From positions 1-64,000 of the forward strand of contig NZ_CP085081.1 of NCBI RefSeq assembly GCF_023243115.1: 64,000 bases of DNA, in the 5' to 3' direction. The translations under genes and the position numbers were made by a program. Every line of letters starts with the position of its first letter. The first letter of the stretch is position 1. Source of the DNA: Sediminicoccus sp. KRV36. GTDB lineage: Bacteria; Pseudomonadota; Alphaproteobacteria; Acetobacterales; Acetobacteraceae. Below, in pieces: positions 26,851 through 37,617 of this stretch. The notes under the pieces are model-generated. The model worked only from the letters and a program-made list of their open reading frames with translations. It did not search any database and was not told the DNA's origin.

Positions 26851-27563
26851 GCGCGCCCGGCGGCCTTGTCAGCCTCATAGCGCGCCTTGTTCTCGGCATT
26901 GGCGGGGTAGAGGCCGGGGAGCGCCATGCCGGCATCCACCTGCGTCATGATCCAGCCTTCCAGGCGTTCCTGCTCGACGCTTTCCTCGGTCACGGCCTCG
27001 ACCATGGCCTGGGGGATCAGCACGCAGCCATCGGCGTCACACACCACGACATCGCCCGGGAAGACGGCAACGCCACCGCAGCCGATGGGCTCCTGCCAGG
27101 ACACGAAGGTGAGGCCCGCAACGGAGGGGGGTGCCGCGCCGCCAGCGCACCAGACCGGCAGGCCCGTGCCATTCACACCCGCCACATCGCGCACCGCGCC
27201 ATCGGTGACGAGGGCGGTGACGCCGCGCTTGGCGAGGCGGGCGCACAGGATATCACCGAAAATCCCGGCATCCGCGACGCCCATGGCATCGGCCACGGCG
27301 ATGCAGCCTTCCGGCATGGCTTCGATGGCCGCACGGGTGCTGATCGGGCTGGACCAGGAGGCGGGGGTGGCCAGATCCTCGCGCGCGGGGACGAAGCGCA
27401 GCGTGAAGGCTTCACCCACCAGGCGCACATTCTGCGCGGCCGGCGTGAAGGGCGCGGCCTTGCGCATCCAGACGTTGCGCAGCCCCTTCTTGAGCAGCAC
27501 GGTTGTCAGTGTCGCGGTGGTGATCTTCTCAAGCTTGGCTTTGGTCGCGGCGGAAAGCGCCAT
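26847..27563 (-). CDS. RraA-like / HMG aldolase family protein
   Basis: 238 residues of the RraA family, which covers both the RNase E inhibitor RraA and class II 4-hydroxy-4-methyl-2-oxoglutarate / oxaloacetate-decarboxylating aldolases. Conserved stretches include GIFGDILCARLAKRGV, LVTDGAVRDVAGV, and VFPGDVVVCDADGCVLIP. The GDxL and R-D motifs expected for metal and pyruvate binding are present, which favours an aldolase. ATG 27563 is preferred over 27569 because GGGAGA is then eight bases away. The gene is followed without a gap by the family B lipoprotein gene. Confidence 0.85.
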   Translation of the reverse strand: MALSAATKAKLEKITTATLTTVLLKKGLRNVWMRKAAPFTPAAQNVRLVGEAFTLRFVPAREDLATPASWSSPISTRAAIEAMPEGCIAVADAMGVADAGIFGDILCARLAKRGVTALVTDGAVRDVAGVNGTGLPVWCAGGAAPPSVAGLTFVSWQEPIGCGGVAVFPGDVVVCDADGCVLIPQAMVEAVTEESVEQERLEGWIMTQVDAGMALPGLYPANAENKARYEADKAAGRA

Positions 27564-27654
27564 CGTCATTCTCCCGGGGCTATCTCGCGCTTTTCCGCCC
27601 GGAAGGCCCGTGCGTCAATCGGATGGCGCGCCCAGTGTCCTGCTCCTCAGGCAT

Positions 27655-27706
27655 GAAGGTGCAGGAAACGAGTTTCCTGCCGGGGTCCAAGGGGCAGCAC
27701 CCCTGG
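27655..27706 (+). repeat. Dispersed palindromic repeat, copy 1
   Basis: Two hairpins in tandem: GCAGGAAAC (27661-27669) with GTTTCCTGC (27672-27680), then AGGGG (27690-27694) with CCCCT (27700-27704). The same element recurs at 34385-34439. Both copies lie just past the 3' end of a minus-strand gene. Confidence 0.65.
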
Positions 27707-27714
27707 GCACCTGC

Positions 27715-29049
27715 CTAGAGAAAATGCGCCGGCACCAGCCCCTTCGCGCGCGCCCCCCGCGCCAGCTCCTCACGGTCATCCGGATGCGCCAGGCCGATGA
27801 TCGCCTTCGCGCGTTCCGGCACCGAGCGCCCCTTGAGGTTCACCATCCCGTATTCGGTGACGACGAACATCTGGTCGGAGCGTGGCGTGGTGACGACATT
27901 CCCCGGCGTCAGATCCAGCACGATGCGGCTGCGGCGCTGGCCATGCCGCTCATAGGTGGAGGCCAGGCAGATGAAGGATTTCCCGCCCTTCGAGGCATAG
28001 GCCCCGCGCACGAATTGCGCCTGGCCGCCCGTGCCGCTGATATGCCGGTGGCCCGCGGATTCCGAGGCCGCCTGGCCCTGCAGATCCAGCTGGGTCGTGT
28101 TGTTGATCGCCACCACGCGGTCATTGCGGGCGATGGTGTCCGGCAGGTTGGTATGATCCACCGGGCGGCACAGGAAATCGTCATTCCCCCGCAGCGTGTC
28201 ATAGCTGGCGCGGCTGCCCAGGCAGAAGCTGTAGGTGAGCAGGCCCTGGTCAAACGCCTTGCGCCCGCCGCTGATGCGCCCCGCGCGATACAGCTCGATC
28301 AGCCCGTCATTCAGCATCTCGGTGTGCACGCCGAGGTCCTTCACGCCGGATTCCAGCAACAGCGTGGTCACGGCATTGGGCATGCCGCCAATGCCCACCT
28401 GCAGGCAGGCGCCATCCTCGATTTCGGCGGCGATGAGCCGGGCCACGGCGCGGTCCACATCGGTGGCCCGGGCGTTCGGCAATTCGGGCATCGGCGTGTC
28501 ATCGCCCTCGATGACGACATCCACTTGGCTGTGATGCACCCGCACATGCGTGCCCACCGCGGCCGGCATGTCGGGCGTGATTTCGAGGATGAGGGTGGTG
28601 GCGCGCTCGATCACCGCCGGGTGCCAGAGGCTGATCGGGCCGAGGTTGAAAAACCCCTCCGCATCCATCGGCGCCGCCTTCAGGATGGCGATGTCCACGC
28701 GCTCGATGAAGCGGCGATAATAATCCGGGATTTCGCCGAGATGGCAGGGGATGTAGTGGCACAGGCCGGCATCATGCTGCTTCCGGTCATAGCCGGAGAA
28801 ATGCCAGTTGTAGCAGGCGAAATGCGCGCGCCCGGGGTCGGCTTCCAGCACGGCGCGGGGGCGCATGCTGAGGCAGTTGCGGATGTTCACGCCGTGCAGT
28901 TCCGCCTTGCGCGCGGCCAGGGCGCGGTCAAAGGCGTCGGGCTGGTTGAAGGTGGCGCCGTAATCGAGCCAGTCACCGGACTTCACCAGTGCCGCGGCCT
29001 CTTCCGGCGTCATCTGGCGCGCTGCGCGGCCGGCTGTCCGTTGGATCAT
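27715..29049 (-). CDS. Acetyl-CoA hydrolase / CoA-transferase family I protein
   Basis: 444 residues resembling 4-hydroxybutyrate CoA transferase and acetyl-CoA hydrolase. Visible features: an N-terminal domain with LVKSGDWLDYGATFNQPDAF, LQVGIGGMPNAV around the domain boundary, DLGVHTEMLNDG, and the C-terminal TEYGMVNLKGRSVPERA plus GLAHPDDREEL. It would move CoA from acetyl-CoA or another thioester to a carboxylate. ATG 29049 is preferred, with GAAGGA six bases upstream. It is the last gene of the run gnd, gntK, acyl-CoA synthetase, methyltransferase, CoA transferase. Its substrate is unknown. Confidence 0.87.
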   Translation of the reverse strand: MIQRTAGRAARQMTPEEAAALVKSGDWLDYGATFNQPDAFDRALAARKAELHGVNIRNCLSMRPRAVLEADPGRAHFACYNWHFSGYDRKQHDAGLCHYIPCHLGEIPDYYRRFIERVDIAILKAAPMDAEGFFNLGPISLWHPAVIERATTLILEITPDMPAAVGTHVRVHHSQVDVVIEGDDTPMPELPNARATDVDRAVARLIAAEIEDGACLQVGIGGMPNAVTTLLLESGVKDLGVHTEMLNDGLIELYRAGRISGGRKAFDQGLLTYSFCLGSRASYDTLRGNDDFLCRPVDHTNLPDTIARNDRVVAINNTTQLDLQGQAASESAGHRHISGTGGQAQFVRGAYASKGGKSFICLASTYERHGQRRSRIVLDLTPGNVVTTPRSDQMFVVTEYGMVNLKGRSVPERAKAIIGLAHPDDREELARGARAKGLVPAHFL

Positions 29050-29059
29050 CGCCATTCCT

Positions 29060-29877
29060 TCATTCGCGTGTGGCGCGCAGGCTGATGCCGAGGGGCAGCC
29101 AGGCGCGGTCCGGCCAGGTCCATAGCCCATCCGGACCGCGCACGAGCGACCGAAACATTTGCCAGGGGCAGCCGGGATGCTCCTTCAGCCATTCCAGGCG
29201 CAGCCCGGCATCGCGCAGCGCGCCGAGAATGTCGGAGAGGCTGTGCAGCCATTGCACCGTGTGGCTGTTGCTCAGCACGGCTTCAGAATCGGCATAGTCA
29301 CGAAATTCATGGATCTCCAGCGGCCCGCCGCCGAAATAGGGCACATCCCATCCGGGGCGCCCCTGGGCATCGGCGGGTGCGGCATCGTCGAAGACCAGCG
29401 CCACGGGATGCGCCTCGGCGAAGAACAGCGCGCCGCCCGGCCGCAGCAACTGCGCGATGACACGTGCCCAGGCCCGGATATCGGGCAGCCAGCAGATCGC
29501 GCCCCAGCTTGTGAAAACCAGATCGTAACCCGTGCCGAGTGCGGCCGGCGCGTCATGGATGTCGGACTGCACGAAGCGCGCCTGCACGAGGCCGAGTTCG
29601 GCGGCGAAGCAGCTTGCCGCCGCAATGGCGGGGGCGCTGAAATCCAGGCCGACCACTTCGGCGGCGCCGCGCTGCGCGAGGCAGAGCGTGTCATCCCCCA
29701 TATGGCATTGCAGATGGGCGATGCGCAGCCCGGCCACATCGCCAAGCCCCGCCTCGGCGATGGCATCCAGCCGCCCCTGACGCGCACGCAGATGGGCGCG
29801 GTCATACAGCGCCGAGCCGAGATGCAGCGGCACGCGTTCATCCCAGTTTGCCCGGTTCAGGCTGCGCCAATTCCCGC

Positions 29878-29881
<4 letters not shown>
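29060..29881 (-). CDS. Class I SAM-dependent methyltransferase
   Basis: 273 residues. The SAM-binding motif I has the unusual form [12 protein letters not shown], a known variant of DLGCGxG, followed by [11 protein letters not shown] (motif II) and [14 protein letters not shown]. The C-terminal part ([13 protein letters not shown]) is typical of the same subfamily, whose substrate is not known to me. A GTG start overlaps the acyl-CoA synthetase stop (GTGA) and directly precedes the conserved [15 protein letters not shown]. Confidence 0.85.
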
Positions 29882-31523
<1,642 letters not shown>

Positions 31524-31530
<7 letters not shown>

Positions 31531-32027
31531 GCCGCGATCCTTCGCAGTTGCGCCGTGGCCTGGAGGATCAGCACCTCGGGCGGGGCGGTGATGTCGAGCA
31601 CCAGTGCCGCTTCATCCGGTGCGGGGGGTTCCAGCGTGGCGAATTGGCTGGCCATGAGGCTGGGCGGCATGAAGTGGTGCTCCCGCGCCGCCTGGCGCGC
31701 CGTGATCATGGCCGGCATCCCCGAAAGATGCAGGATGCGCAGCCCCGGCACGGCGGCGCGCAGACGATCCCGATAGACGCGCTTGAGGGCCGAGCAGGCA
31801 ATCACGCCCCCCAGCTGCTGCGCGGCCAGCCAGGCACCCAGCGCATCGAGCCAGGGCCAGCGATCCGCATCGGTCAGCGGCGTGCCGGCCGCCATCTTCG
31901 CGACATTGGCGGGGGGGTGGAAGGCATCGGCATCCGCGAAGGGCAGCGCCAGGGCCAGCGCCAGCTGCGCGCCGATGGTGGATTTTCCCGAGCCCGAGAC
32001 GCCCATGACCAGCACATGCAACATCAT
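31524..32027 (-). CDS. gntK: Gluconokinase
   Basis: 167-residue P-loop kinase: [17 protein letters not shown] at the start, [19 protein letters not shown] (gluconate binding), [13 protein letters not shown], and [19 protein letters not shown] close to the end, all typical of GntK. It phosphorylates D-gluconate to 6-phosphogluconate, which the enzyme encoded just upstream (32077-33054) oxidises, so the two form a functional pair. ATG 32027 fits the family N-terminus and falls in the 50-base gap after the dehydrogenase gene. Confidence 0.92.
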
Positions 32028-32076
32028 GGCTGCCGGGCCGGCCGGGTGGCGATGCATGACGGGAAGCGGCCCCGCC

Positions 32077-33054
32077 TCACCCCGGTTGCCCCTTCCTCGG
32101 GGCTTGGGGGCGGGGCTCCAGATGGCCGCCAAAGCCCTTGCGCATGGCGCTCAGCGCCTTGTCGGCGAAGCTGGCCTCCTGGCGGGAGCGGAAGCGCGCG
32201 AAGAGGGCGGCGGCGAGCACCGGGACGGGCACGGCCTGCTCGACCGCCGTATCCACCGTCCAGCGGCCCTCACCACTGTCGCTCACATGGCCGCTGTATT
32301 CCGCGAGGTCAGGGTCGAAGGCCAGGGCCTGGGCCGTCAGGTCCAGCAGCCAGGAGGAGACGACGGAGCCGCGGCGCCAGGCCTCGGTGATGTCGGGCAG
32401 GTCGAGCGGGAAGGGTGCGGCGCGCATCAGGTCCAGCCCTTCGGCCATGGCCTGCATCATGCCGTATTCGATCCCGTTATGGACCATCTTGGCGTAATGC
32501 CCGGCGCCATTGGGGCCACAATGGACATAGCCCTTGGCCGGCCTGGGGTCCCGCGCTTCGCGGCCCTCGGTGGGCAGGGCGCTGCCTTCGCCCGGCACCA
32601 GGGCAGCGAGCAAGGGATCGAGCCGGGCCACCACCTCGGCCGCGCCGCCGATCATCAGGCAATAGCCGCGCTTCAGGCCCCAGACGCCGCCCGAAGTGCC
32701 GATATCCAGGTAATGCAGCCCCAGCGCCTTGGCCTCGGCACCGCGCCGGGCGGAATCCTTCCAGAAGGAATTGCCGCCCTCGATGATCACATCGCCCGGG
32801 CTGAGCAGGGCGTGCAATTCCCGCAGGCAGGCCTCGGTGATTTCGCCCGCCGGGAGCATCACCCAGATGATGCGCGGCGCATGCAGCAGGGAGACAAGCT
32901 CCGCCAGGCTGCTGGCCCCGGTCGCGCCCTCGGCCACCAGTGTTGCCACCGCTGCGTCATCCCGGTCGAAGGCCAGGCCTTCATGGCCTGCGCGCATTAC
33001 CCGGCGCAGGATATTGCCCCCCATCCGGCCGAGGCCGACCATTCCGAGCTGCAT
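32077..33054 (-). CDS. gnd: 6-phosphogluconate dehydrogenase, decarboxylating (short GndA type)
   Basis: 325 residues, matching the short (about 300-330) 6PGDH subfamily rather than the 470-residue enzyme. NAD(P) motif LGMVGLGRMGGN at the N-terminus, then EGGNSFWKDS, the substrate motif GTSGGVWGLKRGYCLMIGG and KMVHNGIEYGMMQA with the catalytic Lys. It oxidises 6-phosphogluconate to ribulose 5-phosphate and CO2. GGGGGAAG is well placed before ATG 33054. First gene of the operon with gntK and divergent from the decarboxylase gene at 33116. Confidence 0.93.
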   Translation of the reverse strand: MQLGMVGLGRMGGNILRRVMRAGHEGLAFDRDDAAVATLVAEGATGASSLAELVSLLHAPRIIWVMLPAGEITEACLRELHALLSPGDVIIEGGNSFWKDSARRGAEAKALGLHYLDIGTSGGVWGLKRGYCLMIGGAAEVVARLDPLLAALVPGEGSALPTEGREARDPRPAKGYVHCGPNGAGHYAKMVHNGIEYGMMQAMAEGLDLMRAAPFPLDLPDITEAWRRGSVVSSWLLDLTAQALAFDPDLAEYSGHVSDSGEGRWTVDTAVEQAVPVPVLAAALFARFRSRQEASFADKALSAMRKGFGGHLEPRPQAPRKGQPG

Positions 33055-33115
33055 CGCGCTTCCCCCCGCTTTTTCTGCGTGATTTGATGGCGCAAACGCC
33101 GCCGCGAGGAAAGAG

Positions 33116-34342
33116 ATGATCGCAATTCCTGAAGAAGGCCAGGAATGGCCGGCCCTGAAGCAGGCCCTGCTGGAGGCCAAGGCCCGGGATTATTCCTGGA
33201 AGCGCGGCCGGATGGCGGTGTTCTTCTACTACCTCGACGAAGCGCTGGAGCGTGTTCAGCAGGAGGCCTATCTCACCTTCTGGACGGAAAACAACCTGGG
33301 CCAACGCGCCTTCCCCTCTCTCGCCCGGCTGGAGGGGGAGGTGGTGGAGATGGGCCTCTCCCTCATGCGCGCACCCGAGGGTGCTGGCGGCACCTTCACC
33401 TCGGGCGGCAGCGAGAGCATCTTTCTGGCGATGCTCGCCGCGCGCGAGAAGGCCGGCGTGGCCCGGCCGAATATTGTCATTCCCGATACGGCGCATCTCA
33501 CCTTTGACCGTGCCGGCTGGTATCTCGGGCTGGAGGTTCGACGCATCCCAACCGCCGCTGATCGCCGCAGCGACATCGTCGCCATGATGGCGGCGATGGA
33601 CGCGAACACCGTGGCGTTGGTGGGGTCCGCGCCGAATTATCCGTTTGGTGGAATTGACCGCATCGCGGAGCTGGGCGCCCTGGCGGCTGCGCGCGGCGTC
33701 TGGCTGCATGTGGATGCCTGCGTGGGCGGCTTCCTCTCGCCCTTCCTGTCGCGGCTCGGGGTGGCTCTGCCGGATTGGGATTTCGCCGTGCCCGGCGTCA
33801 CCTCGATCAGCGCCGATATCCACAAGCATGGCATGGCGCCCAAGGGGGCCTCCTTGCTGTTGCTGCGTGATGCGGGGCTGAAGCAGCATCACCGCTTCGA
33901 GAGCAAGGCCTGGGCCCGTGGCCTCTACGCCGCCCATACGGCGCAGGGCACGCGGCCTGGCGGCGCGGTCGCTGCCGCCTGGGCGGTGATGCGGCATCTC
34001 GGGCAGGCCGGGTATCTCGATTGCGCGCGCCGGATTCGGGAGGCGCGGAGCGTGATCGCGGCAGGCATCCAGACGATCCCTGGCCTGGAGGTGCTGCCGG
34101 GCGAGCATGCCATCCTGGTGTATCGCAGCCATGATCCGGGGCTGCCTATCGGCCGGGTGGCGACGATCCTGGATGGGCGCGGGTGGCTGGTGAGCCGACA
34201 GCAGGAGCCGGACGGCATTCACCTGCATCTCAATCCCCTGCATGCCGAGGTGGCGGAGGAATACCTCGCGGATCTCCGCCTGGCCGTGGCTGAAGCGCGC
34301 GCAGGCGCCGCGCCCGAGATGGCAGCCGGGCGTGCTTACTAG
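33116..34342 (+). CDS. PLP-dependent decarboxylase/lyase, sphingosine-1-phosphate-lyase-like
   Basis: 408-residue group II PLP enzyme. The PLP lysine is Lys237 in SISADIHKHGMAPKGAS, almost the S1P-lyase signature; GGTFTSGGSESIFLAML and the HVDACVGGFLSPF block are also conserved. S1P lyases split phosphorylated sphingoid bases into an aldehyde and phosphoethanolamine; relatives decarboxylate tyrosine or aspartate. GAGGAAAG precedes ATG 33116. No membrane anchor is present, unlike eukaryotic S1P lyase. Its presence about 10 kb from a likely sphingoid-like lipid cluster is suggestive, but an amino acid decarboxylase role remains possible. Confidence 0.82.
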   Translation: MIAIPEEGQEWPALKQALLEAKARDYSWKRGRMAVFFYYLDEALERVQQEAYLTFWTENNLGQRAFPSLARLEGEVVEMGLSLMRAPEGAGGTFTSGGSESIFLAMLAAREKAGVARPNIVIPDTAHLTFDRAGWYLGLEVRRIPTAADRRSDIVAMMAAMDANTVALVGSAPNYPFGGIDRIAELGALAAARGVWLHVDACVGGFLSPFLSRLGVALPDWDFAVPGVTSISADIHKHGMAPKGASLLLLRDAGLKQHHRFESKAWARGLYAAHTAQGTRPGGAVAAAWAVMRHLGQAGYLDCARRIREARSVIAAGIQTIPGLEVLPGEHAILVYRSHDPGLPIGRVATILDGRGWLVSRQQEPDGIHLHLNPLHAEVAEEYLADLRLAVAEARAGAAPEMAAGRAY

Positions 34343-34384
34343 CCCGTGCCCTACCGCTTATTCGTTGTGAATCAACAACCTGCC

Positions 34385-34439
34385 GAAGGTGCAGGAAACT
34401 GAGTTTCCTGCCGGGGAGCCCGAGGGGCAGCGCCCCTCG
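34385..34439 (+). repeat. Dispersed palindromic repeat, copy 2
   Basis: GCAGGAAACT (34391-34400) and AGTTTCCTGC (34402-34411) form a 10-bp stem with a single-base gap. CGAGGGGC (34421-34428) and GCCCCTCG (34432-34439) form a second stem. It is the same element as 27655-27706, here between a plus-strand gene end and the 3' end of the TctC-type gene. Confidence 0.65.
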
Positions 34440-34481
34440 CCCCCCTTCACCCGCTCATCGCAGCGCGCGGGCTCAAGGCCC

Positions 34482-35459
34482 TCAATCCGGCCTGATCCCC
34501 GCTTCGCGGACCAGGCGCCCCCATCGGGTCACTTCCTCGGCGGCAAAGGCGCGTGAGCGGTCCGGGTCCCAGGCCAGGACATCGAAGCCGCCTTCCTCCG
34601 CGCGGCGGCGCGTCTCGCCATCCCGCAGGGCGAGTTGGGTTGCGCGCGCGATCTCGGCGAAGGCGGCGCGTGGGACGGCGGTGTTGGTCAGCATCGCGGT
34701 CCAATTGGTCATTTCCAGCTCGGGTGCGCCGGCCTCGGCCACGGTGGGCGTGTCGGGAAGGAGGCGATGGCGCGCCGCTCCGGTCACGGCGAGGCCGCGC
34801 AGACGCCCCCCCTGAATCTGGGCGAGGCATTCGGGCAGGTTGGAAACCATGAAATCCAGATTGCCGGCAACGAGATCGGTGACACCGGGCGCCCCGCCCC
34901 GATAGGGCACATGGGTGATGTTGCCGCCCGCCCCTGAGACACGCCTGAACAATTCCAGCCCCAGATGCGGTGGCGACCCATTGCCTGAACTGCCGCCATT
35001 CAGCACGCGCCCCCGCGCCTGCGCGATCAGGTCAGCCAGGCTGCGGGCCGGGTTGGACGGGTTGACGACGACGACCAGCGGCAGCGATCCCAGAATGGAG
35101 ACCGGCAGGAAATCGCGCATCAGATCATAGGGCGCATCGGGGATCAGGCTGACATTCACGGCATGGGTGAGCGTGATGGCCAGCAGCGTATGCCCATCAG
35201 GCAGGGATTTCGCCGCCGCGTCGGCGCCGATCATGGCGTTGCCGCCGGCTCGGTTTTCCACGACCACCGGCTTGGCCCAGATCTCTGAAAGCCGATGGGC
35301 GACCAGCCGCGCCATGATGTCGGTCAGGCCCGCGGGTGTGAAGGGCACGATGTAGCGGACCGTGCGGTCCGGGAAGGCTGATGTCTGGGCCCGGGCGGGC
35401 AGGGCCAGGGGCGTAAGGAGGGGGGCAAGGGCCAGCGCGGCGCGGCGCGGAATGAGCAT
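34482..35459 (-). CDS. Tripartite tricarboxylate transporter substrate-binding protein (Bug/TctC)
   Basis: 325 residues with a signal peptide that starts with a twin-arginine-like IPRRAALALAP and ends near LPARAQ. The mature part shows the Bug family pattern: FPDRTVRYIVPFTPAGLTDIMAR, VENRAGGNAMIGADAAAKS and HVPYRGGAPGVTDLVAGN. Such proteins capture carboxylates in the periplasm. No TctA/TctB membrane genes are next to it, which is common for the expanded Bug families of Betaproteobacteria and Acetobacteraceae. GGAGG lies nine bases before ATG 35459. Confidence 0.92.
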   Translation of the reverse strand: MLIPRRAALALAPLLTPLALPARAQTSAFPDRTVRYIVPFTPAGLTDIMARLVAHRLSEIWAKPVVVENRAGGNAMIGADAAAKSLPDGHTLLAITLTHAVNVSLIPDAPYDLMRDFLPVSILGSLPLVVVVNPSNPARSLADLIAQARGRVLNGGSSGNGSPPHLGLELFRRVSGAGGNITHVPYRGGAPGVTDLVAGNLDFMVSNLPECLAQIQGGRLRGLAVTGAARHRLLPDTPTVAEAGAPELEMTNWTAMLTNTAVPRAAFAEIARATQLALRDGETRRRAEEGGFDVLAWDPDRSRAFAAEEVTRWGRLVREAGIRPD

Positions 35460-35584
35460 GGGCAAGATCCTCCATGGGCGATCGGACGGCGCCCTTCAGG
35501 CAGGATTGTAGGCGGTGGCGGGGGGCGTTTGGCAAGGCGCCGCGCCTCTGGCGTAATGCGCAACGAAACCGAGGATTTTCAGCC

Positions 35585-36718
35585 ATGACCGCAGCCTCCC
35601 CCCTTCCCTCAGCCTTCCCCCTTCCCTCCGCGACCCCGGCCGAGCTTGGGCTGGACCCCGCGAAGCTCGACCTTCTCTGCGCGCGGATCGAGGCGGATAT
35701 CGCGGCGGGGCACCATCCCGGGGCCCAGGTCGCGCTGGCCCGGCATGGCAAGCTGGCGCTGTTTCGCAGTTTTGGTGCCGCGCGGGCGGGCGTTGCGGCG
35801 AGCGATGCGTCGCTGTGGCTGCTGTATTCCAACACCAAGGTCATCACCGCGGCGGGTCTCTGGGCGTTGGCCGAGGATGGCCTGCTGCGACTGACGGATC
35901 CGATTGCGCAGCACCTTCCGGGCTTTGAAGCCGGAGGCAAGGGCGCCATCACCTTCATCGAGCTGCTGACCCATCAGGCCGGCTTCCCGGGGGCGGAAAT
36001 TCCACCTGCCGCCTGGGAAGATGCGGCGAAGCTGCGAGAGCTGGTCTGCGCCCTTACGCTGCAATGGGAGCCTGGCAGCCGCGTGCGCTACCACCCCTCG
36101 GCCGCCCATTGGGTCGCGGCGGCCGTCATCCGTGCCGTGACGGGCGAGGATCACCGCGCCTATCTGCGCCGGCGGATCATCGCGCCGCTCGGCCTGGATG
36201 CGGAGCTTTTTGTCGGCGTTCCGGTGGAGATGCAGGCGCGCACGGCGGATATGCATGACGTGGATGGGGCGGTGCGCATGCCGGAGGGCACCGCCGCATT
36301 CCTGGCGGCGGGTGTTCCGGGCGGCGGCGGCTACGGCACGGCACGGGCGATGGCGGCCTTCTACCAGGCGCTGCTCCAGGGCGGCGCCTTGGCCGGGCGG
36401 CGCATCATCTCACCGCGCATGATGGCCTATGCGGTGCGGAACTACACCGGCGACCGGGTGGATGAGTATAATGGAATGCCGATGCATCGTGGGCTGGGGC
36501 CACATCTGCGCGGGACCACGCCGGCCATGCGTGGCCTGGGCGCCATCGCGCATCCCGGCACCTTTGGGCATGGCGGGGTGGGCTCGTCCTATTGCTGGGG
36601 CGATCCGGAATCCGGCCTGTCCTTCGCCTTTCTGTCCAACACGCGGCAGACGGAGGAATTCCATGGGCCGCGCATGGATACGCTGAGCACCCTGGCCCAC
36701 GCGGCCGTCATTTCGTGA
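35585..36718 (+). CDS. Serine hydrolase, class C beta-lactamase family
   Basis: 377 residues. The catalytic SxxK motif is SNTK (Ser82-Lys85, in LLYSNTKVITAAG), followed by LLTHQAGFPG and a late GTFGHGGVGSSYCW that stands for the third motif. The family includes beta-lactamases, esterases and D-amino acid peptidases; the HxGxxG ending rather than KTG favours an esterase or peptidase. No signal peptide is visible, so it is probably cytoplasmic. ATG 35585 has GAGG upstream. Its 3' end overlaps the convergent parB gene by 11 bases. Confidence 0.86.
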   Translation: MTAASPLPSAFPLPSATPAELGLDPAKLDLLCARIEADIAAGHHPGAQVALARHGKLALFRSFGAARAGVAASDASLWLLYSNTKVITAAGLWALAEDGLLRLTDPIAQHLPGFEAGGKGAITFIELLTHQAGFPGAEIPPAAWEDAAKLRELVCALTLQWEPGSRVRYHPSAAHWVAAAVIRAVTGEDHRAYLRRRIIAPLGLDAELFVGVPVEMQARTADMHDVDGAVRMPEGTAAFLAAGVPGGGGYGTARAMAAFYQALLQGGALAGRRIISPRMMAYAVRNYTGDRVDEYNGMPMHRGLGPHLRGTTPAMRGLGAIAHPGTFGHGGVGSSYCWGDPESGLSFAFLSNTRQTEEFHGPRMDTLSTLAHAAVIS

Positions 36719-37550
36719 GGAGGCGGACCAGCCCGTCCAGCTGGTCCAGGTCCTTATAGGCGAGGATCACCTGCCCGCCCCTGACGCCATGGCGGATGGT
36801 GACCTTGAGGCCGAGATGCCCGGTGATCTGGCGCTCCAGCGCGCGTGTCTCGGCATCGGATTTCGGCTGGCGCGCGGCGGGCGGGATATTCTTTGCCGCC
36901 GCCAGGGCTTCCGCCTGGCGCACATTCAGGCCGCGATCCACCACCTGCAGCGCCAAGGCCACAGGGTCCTTGGCGGTGAGCAGCGCCCGTGCGTGACCTG
37001 CGGTCAAGGCGCCCTCACGCAGCAGGTCCCGGACGCGCTCGGGCAGGTTGAGCAGCCGCAACGTATTGGCGACATGCGGGCGGCTCTTGCCGACGGCGCG
37101 GGCCAGGGCTTCCTGGGTCAGGCCGAATTGCTCGGTCAGGCGGCCATAGCCCTCTGCCTCTTCCAGCGGGTTGAGATCCTGGCGCTGGAGGTTCTCCACA
37201 AGTCCGGCGGCCATGGCCTCACGGTCCGAGAACTCCCGCACCAGGGCCGGCACCTCATGCAGCCCGGCCGCCTGGGCCGCGCGCCAGCGCCGCTCCCCGC
37301 CAATGATCTCGAAGCGGTTCGGCCGGGACTTGATCGGTCGCACCAGGATGGGCTGCAGCACGCCGTGCTCACGTATGGAAGCCGCGAGTTCCCCGAGTGC
37401 GGCCTCGTCCAGCGCCTCGCGCGGCTGGAAGGGCCCAGGCTCGATCGCGCTGACCTGCAAGGTGCGCAGGCCTGGCGCGCTCGGGCTCGCGGCCGCGGCG
37501 TCACCGAGAAGGGCTGAGAGGCCGCGGCCCAGGGCAGGGGATTTGGTCAT
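36708..37550 (-). CDS. parB: Chromosome partitioning protein ParB
   Basis: 280 residues with the full ParB plan: LGRGLSALLG at the N-terminus (ParA-stimulating), the CTPase/DNA-clamp motif GGERRWRAAQAAGL with preceding ENLQRQDLNPLEEA, a helix-turn-helix around VGKSRPHVANTLRLLNLP, and a C-terminal dimerisation segment. It binds the parS sites at 39002-39054 and spreads as a CTP-dependent clamp. ATG 37550 lies 67 bases after the parA stop, so parA-parB form an operon. It overlaps the convergent hydrolase gene at the 3' end. Confidence 0.97.
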   Translation of the reverse strand: MTKSPALGRGLSALLGDAAAASPSAPGLRTLQVSAIEPGPFQPREALDEAALGELAASIREHGVLQPILVRPIKSRPNRFEIIGGERRWRAAQAAGLHEVPALVREFSDREAMAAGLVENLQRQDLNPLEEAEGYGRLTEQFGLTQEALARAVGKSRPHVANTLRLLNLPERVRDLLREGALTAGHARALLTAKDPVALALQVVDRGLNVRQAEALAAAKNIPPAARQPKSDAETRALERQITGHLGLKVTIRHGVRGGQVILAYKDLDQLDGLVRLLTK

Positions 37551-37617
37551 GATGCGGCTTCCTCGGCCATCGGCGAATCGGGGGTGGTTGGCCCTCGGGC
37601 ATCCCAATCAGCACGGA

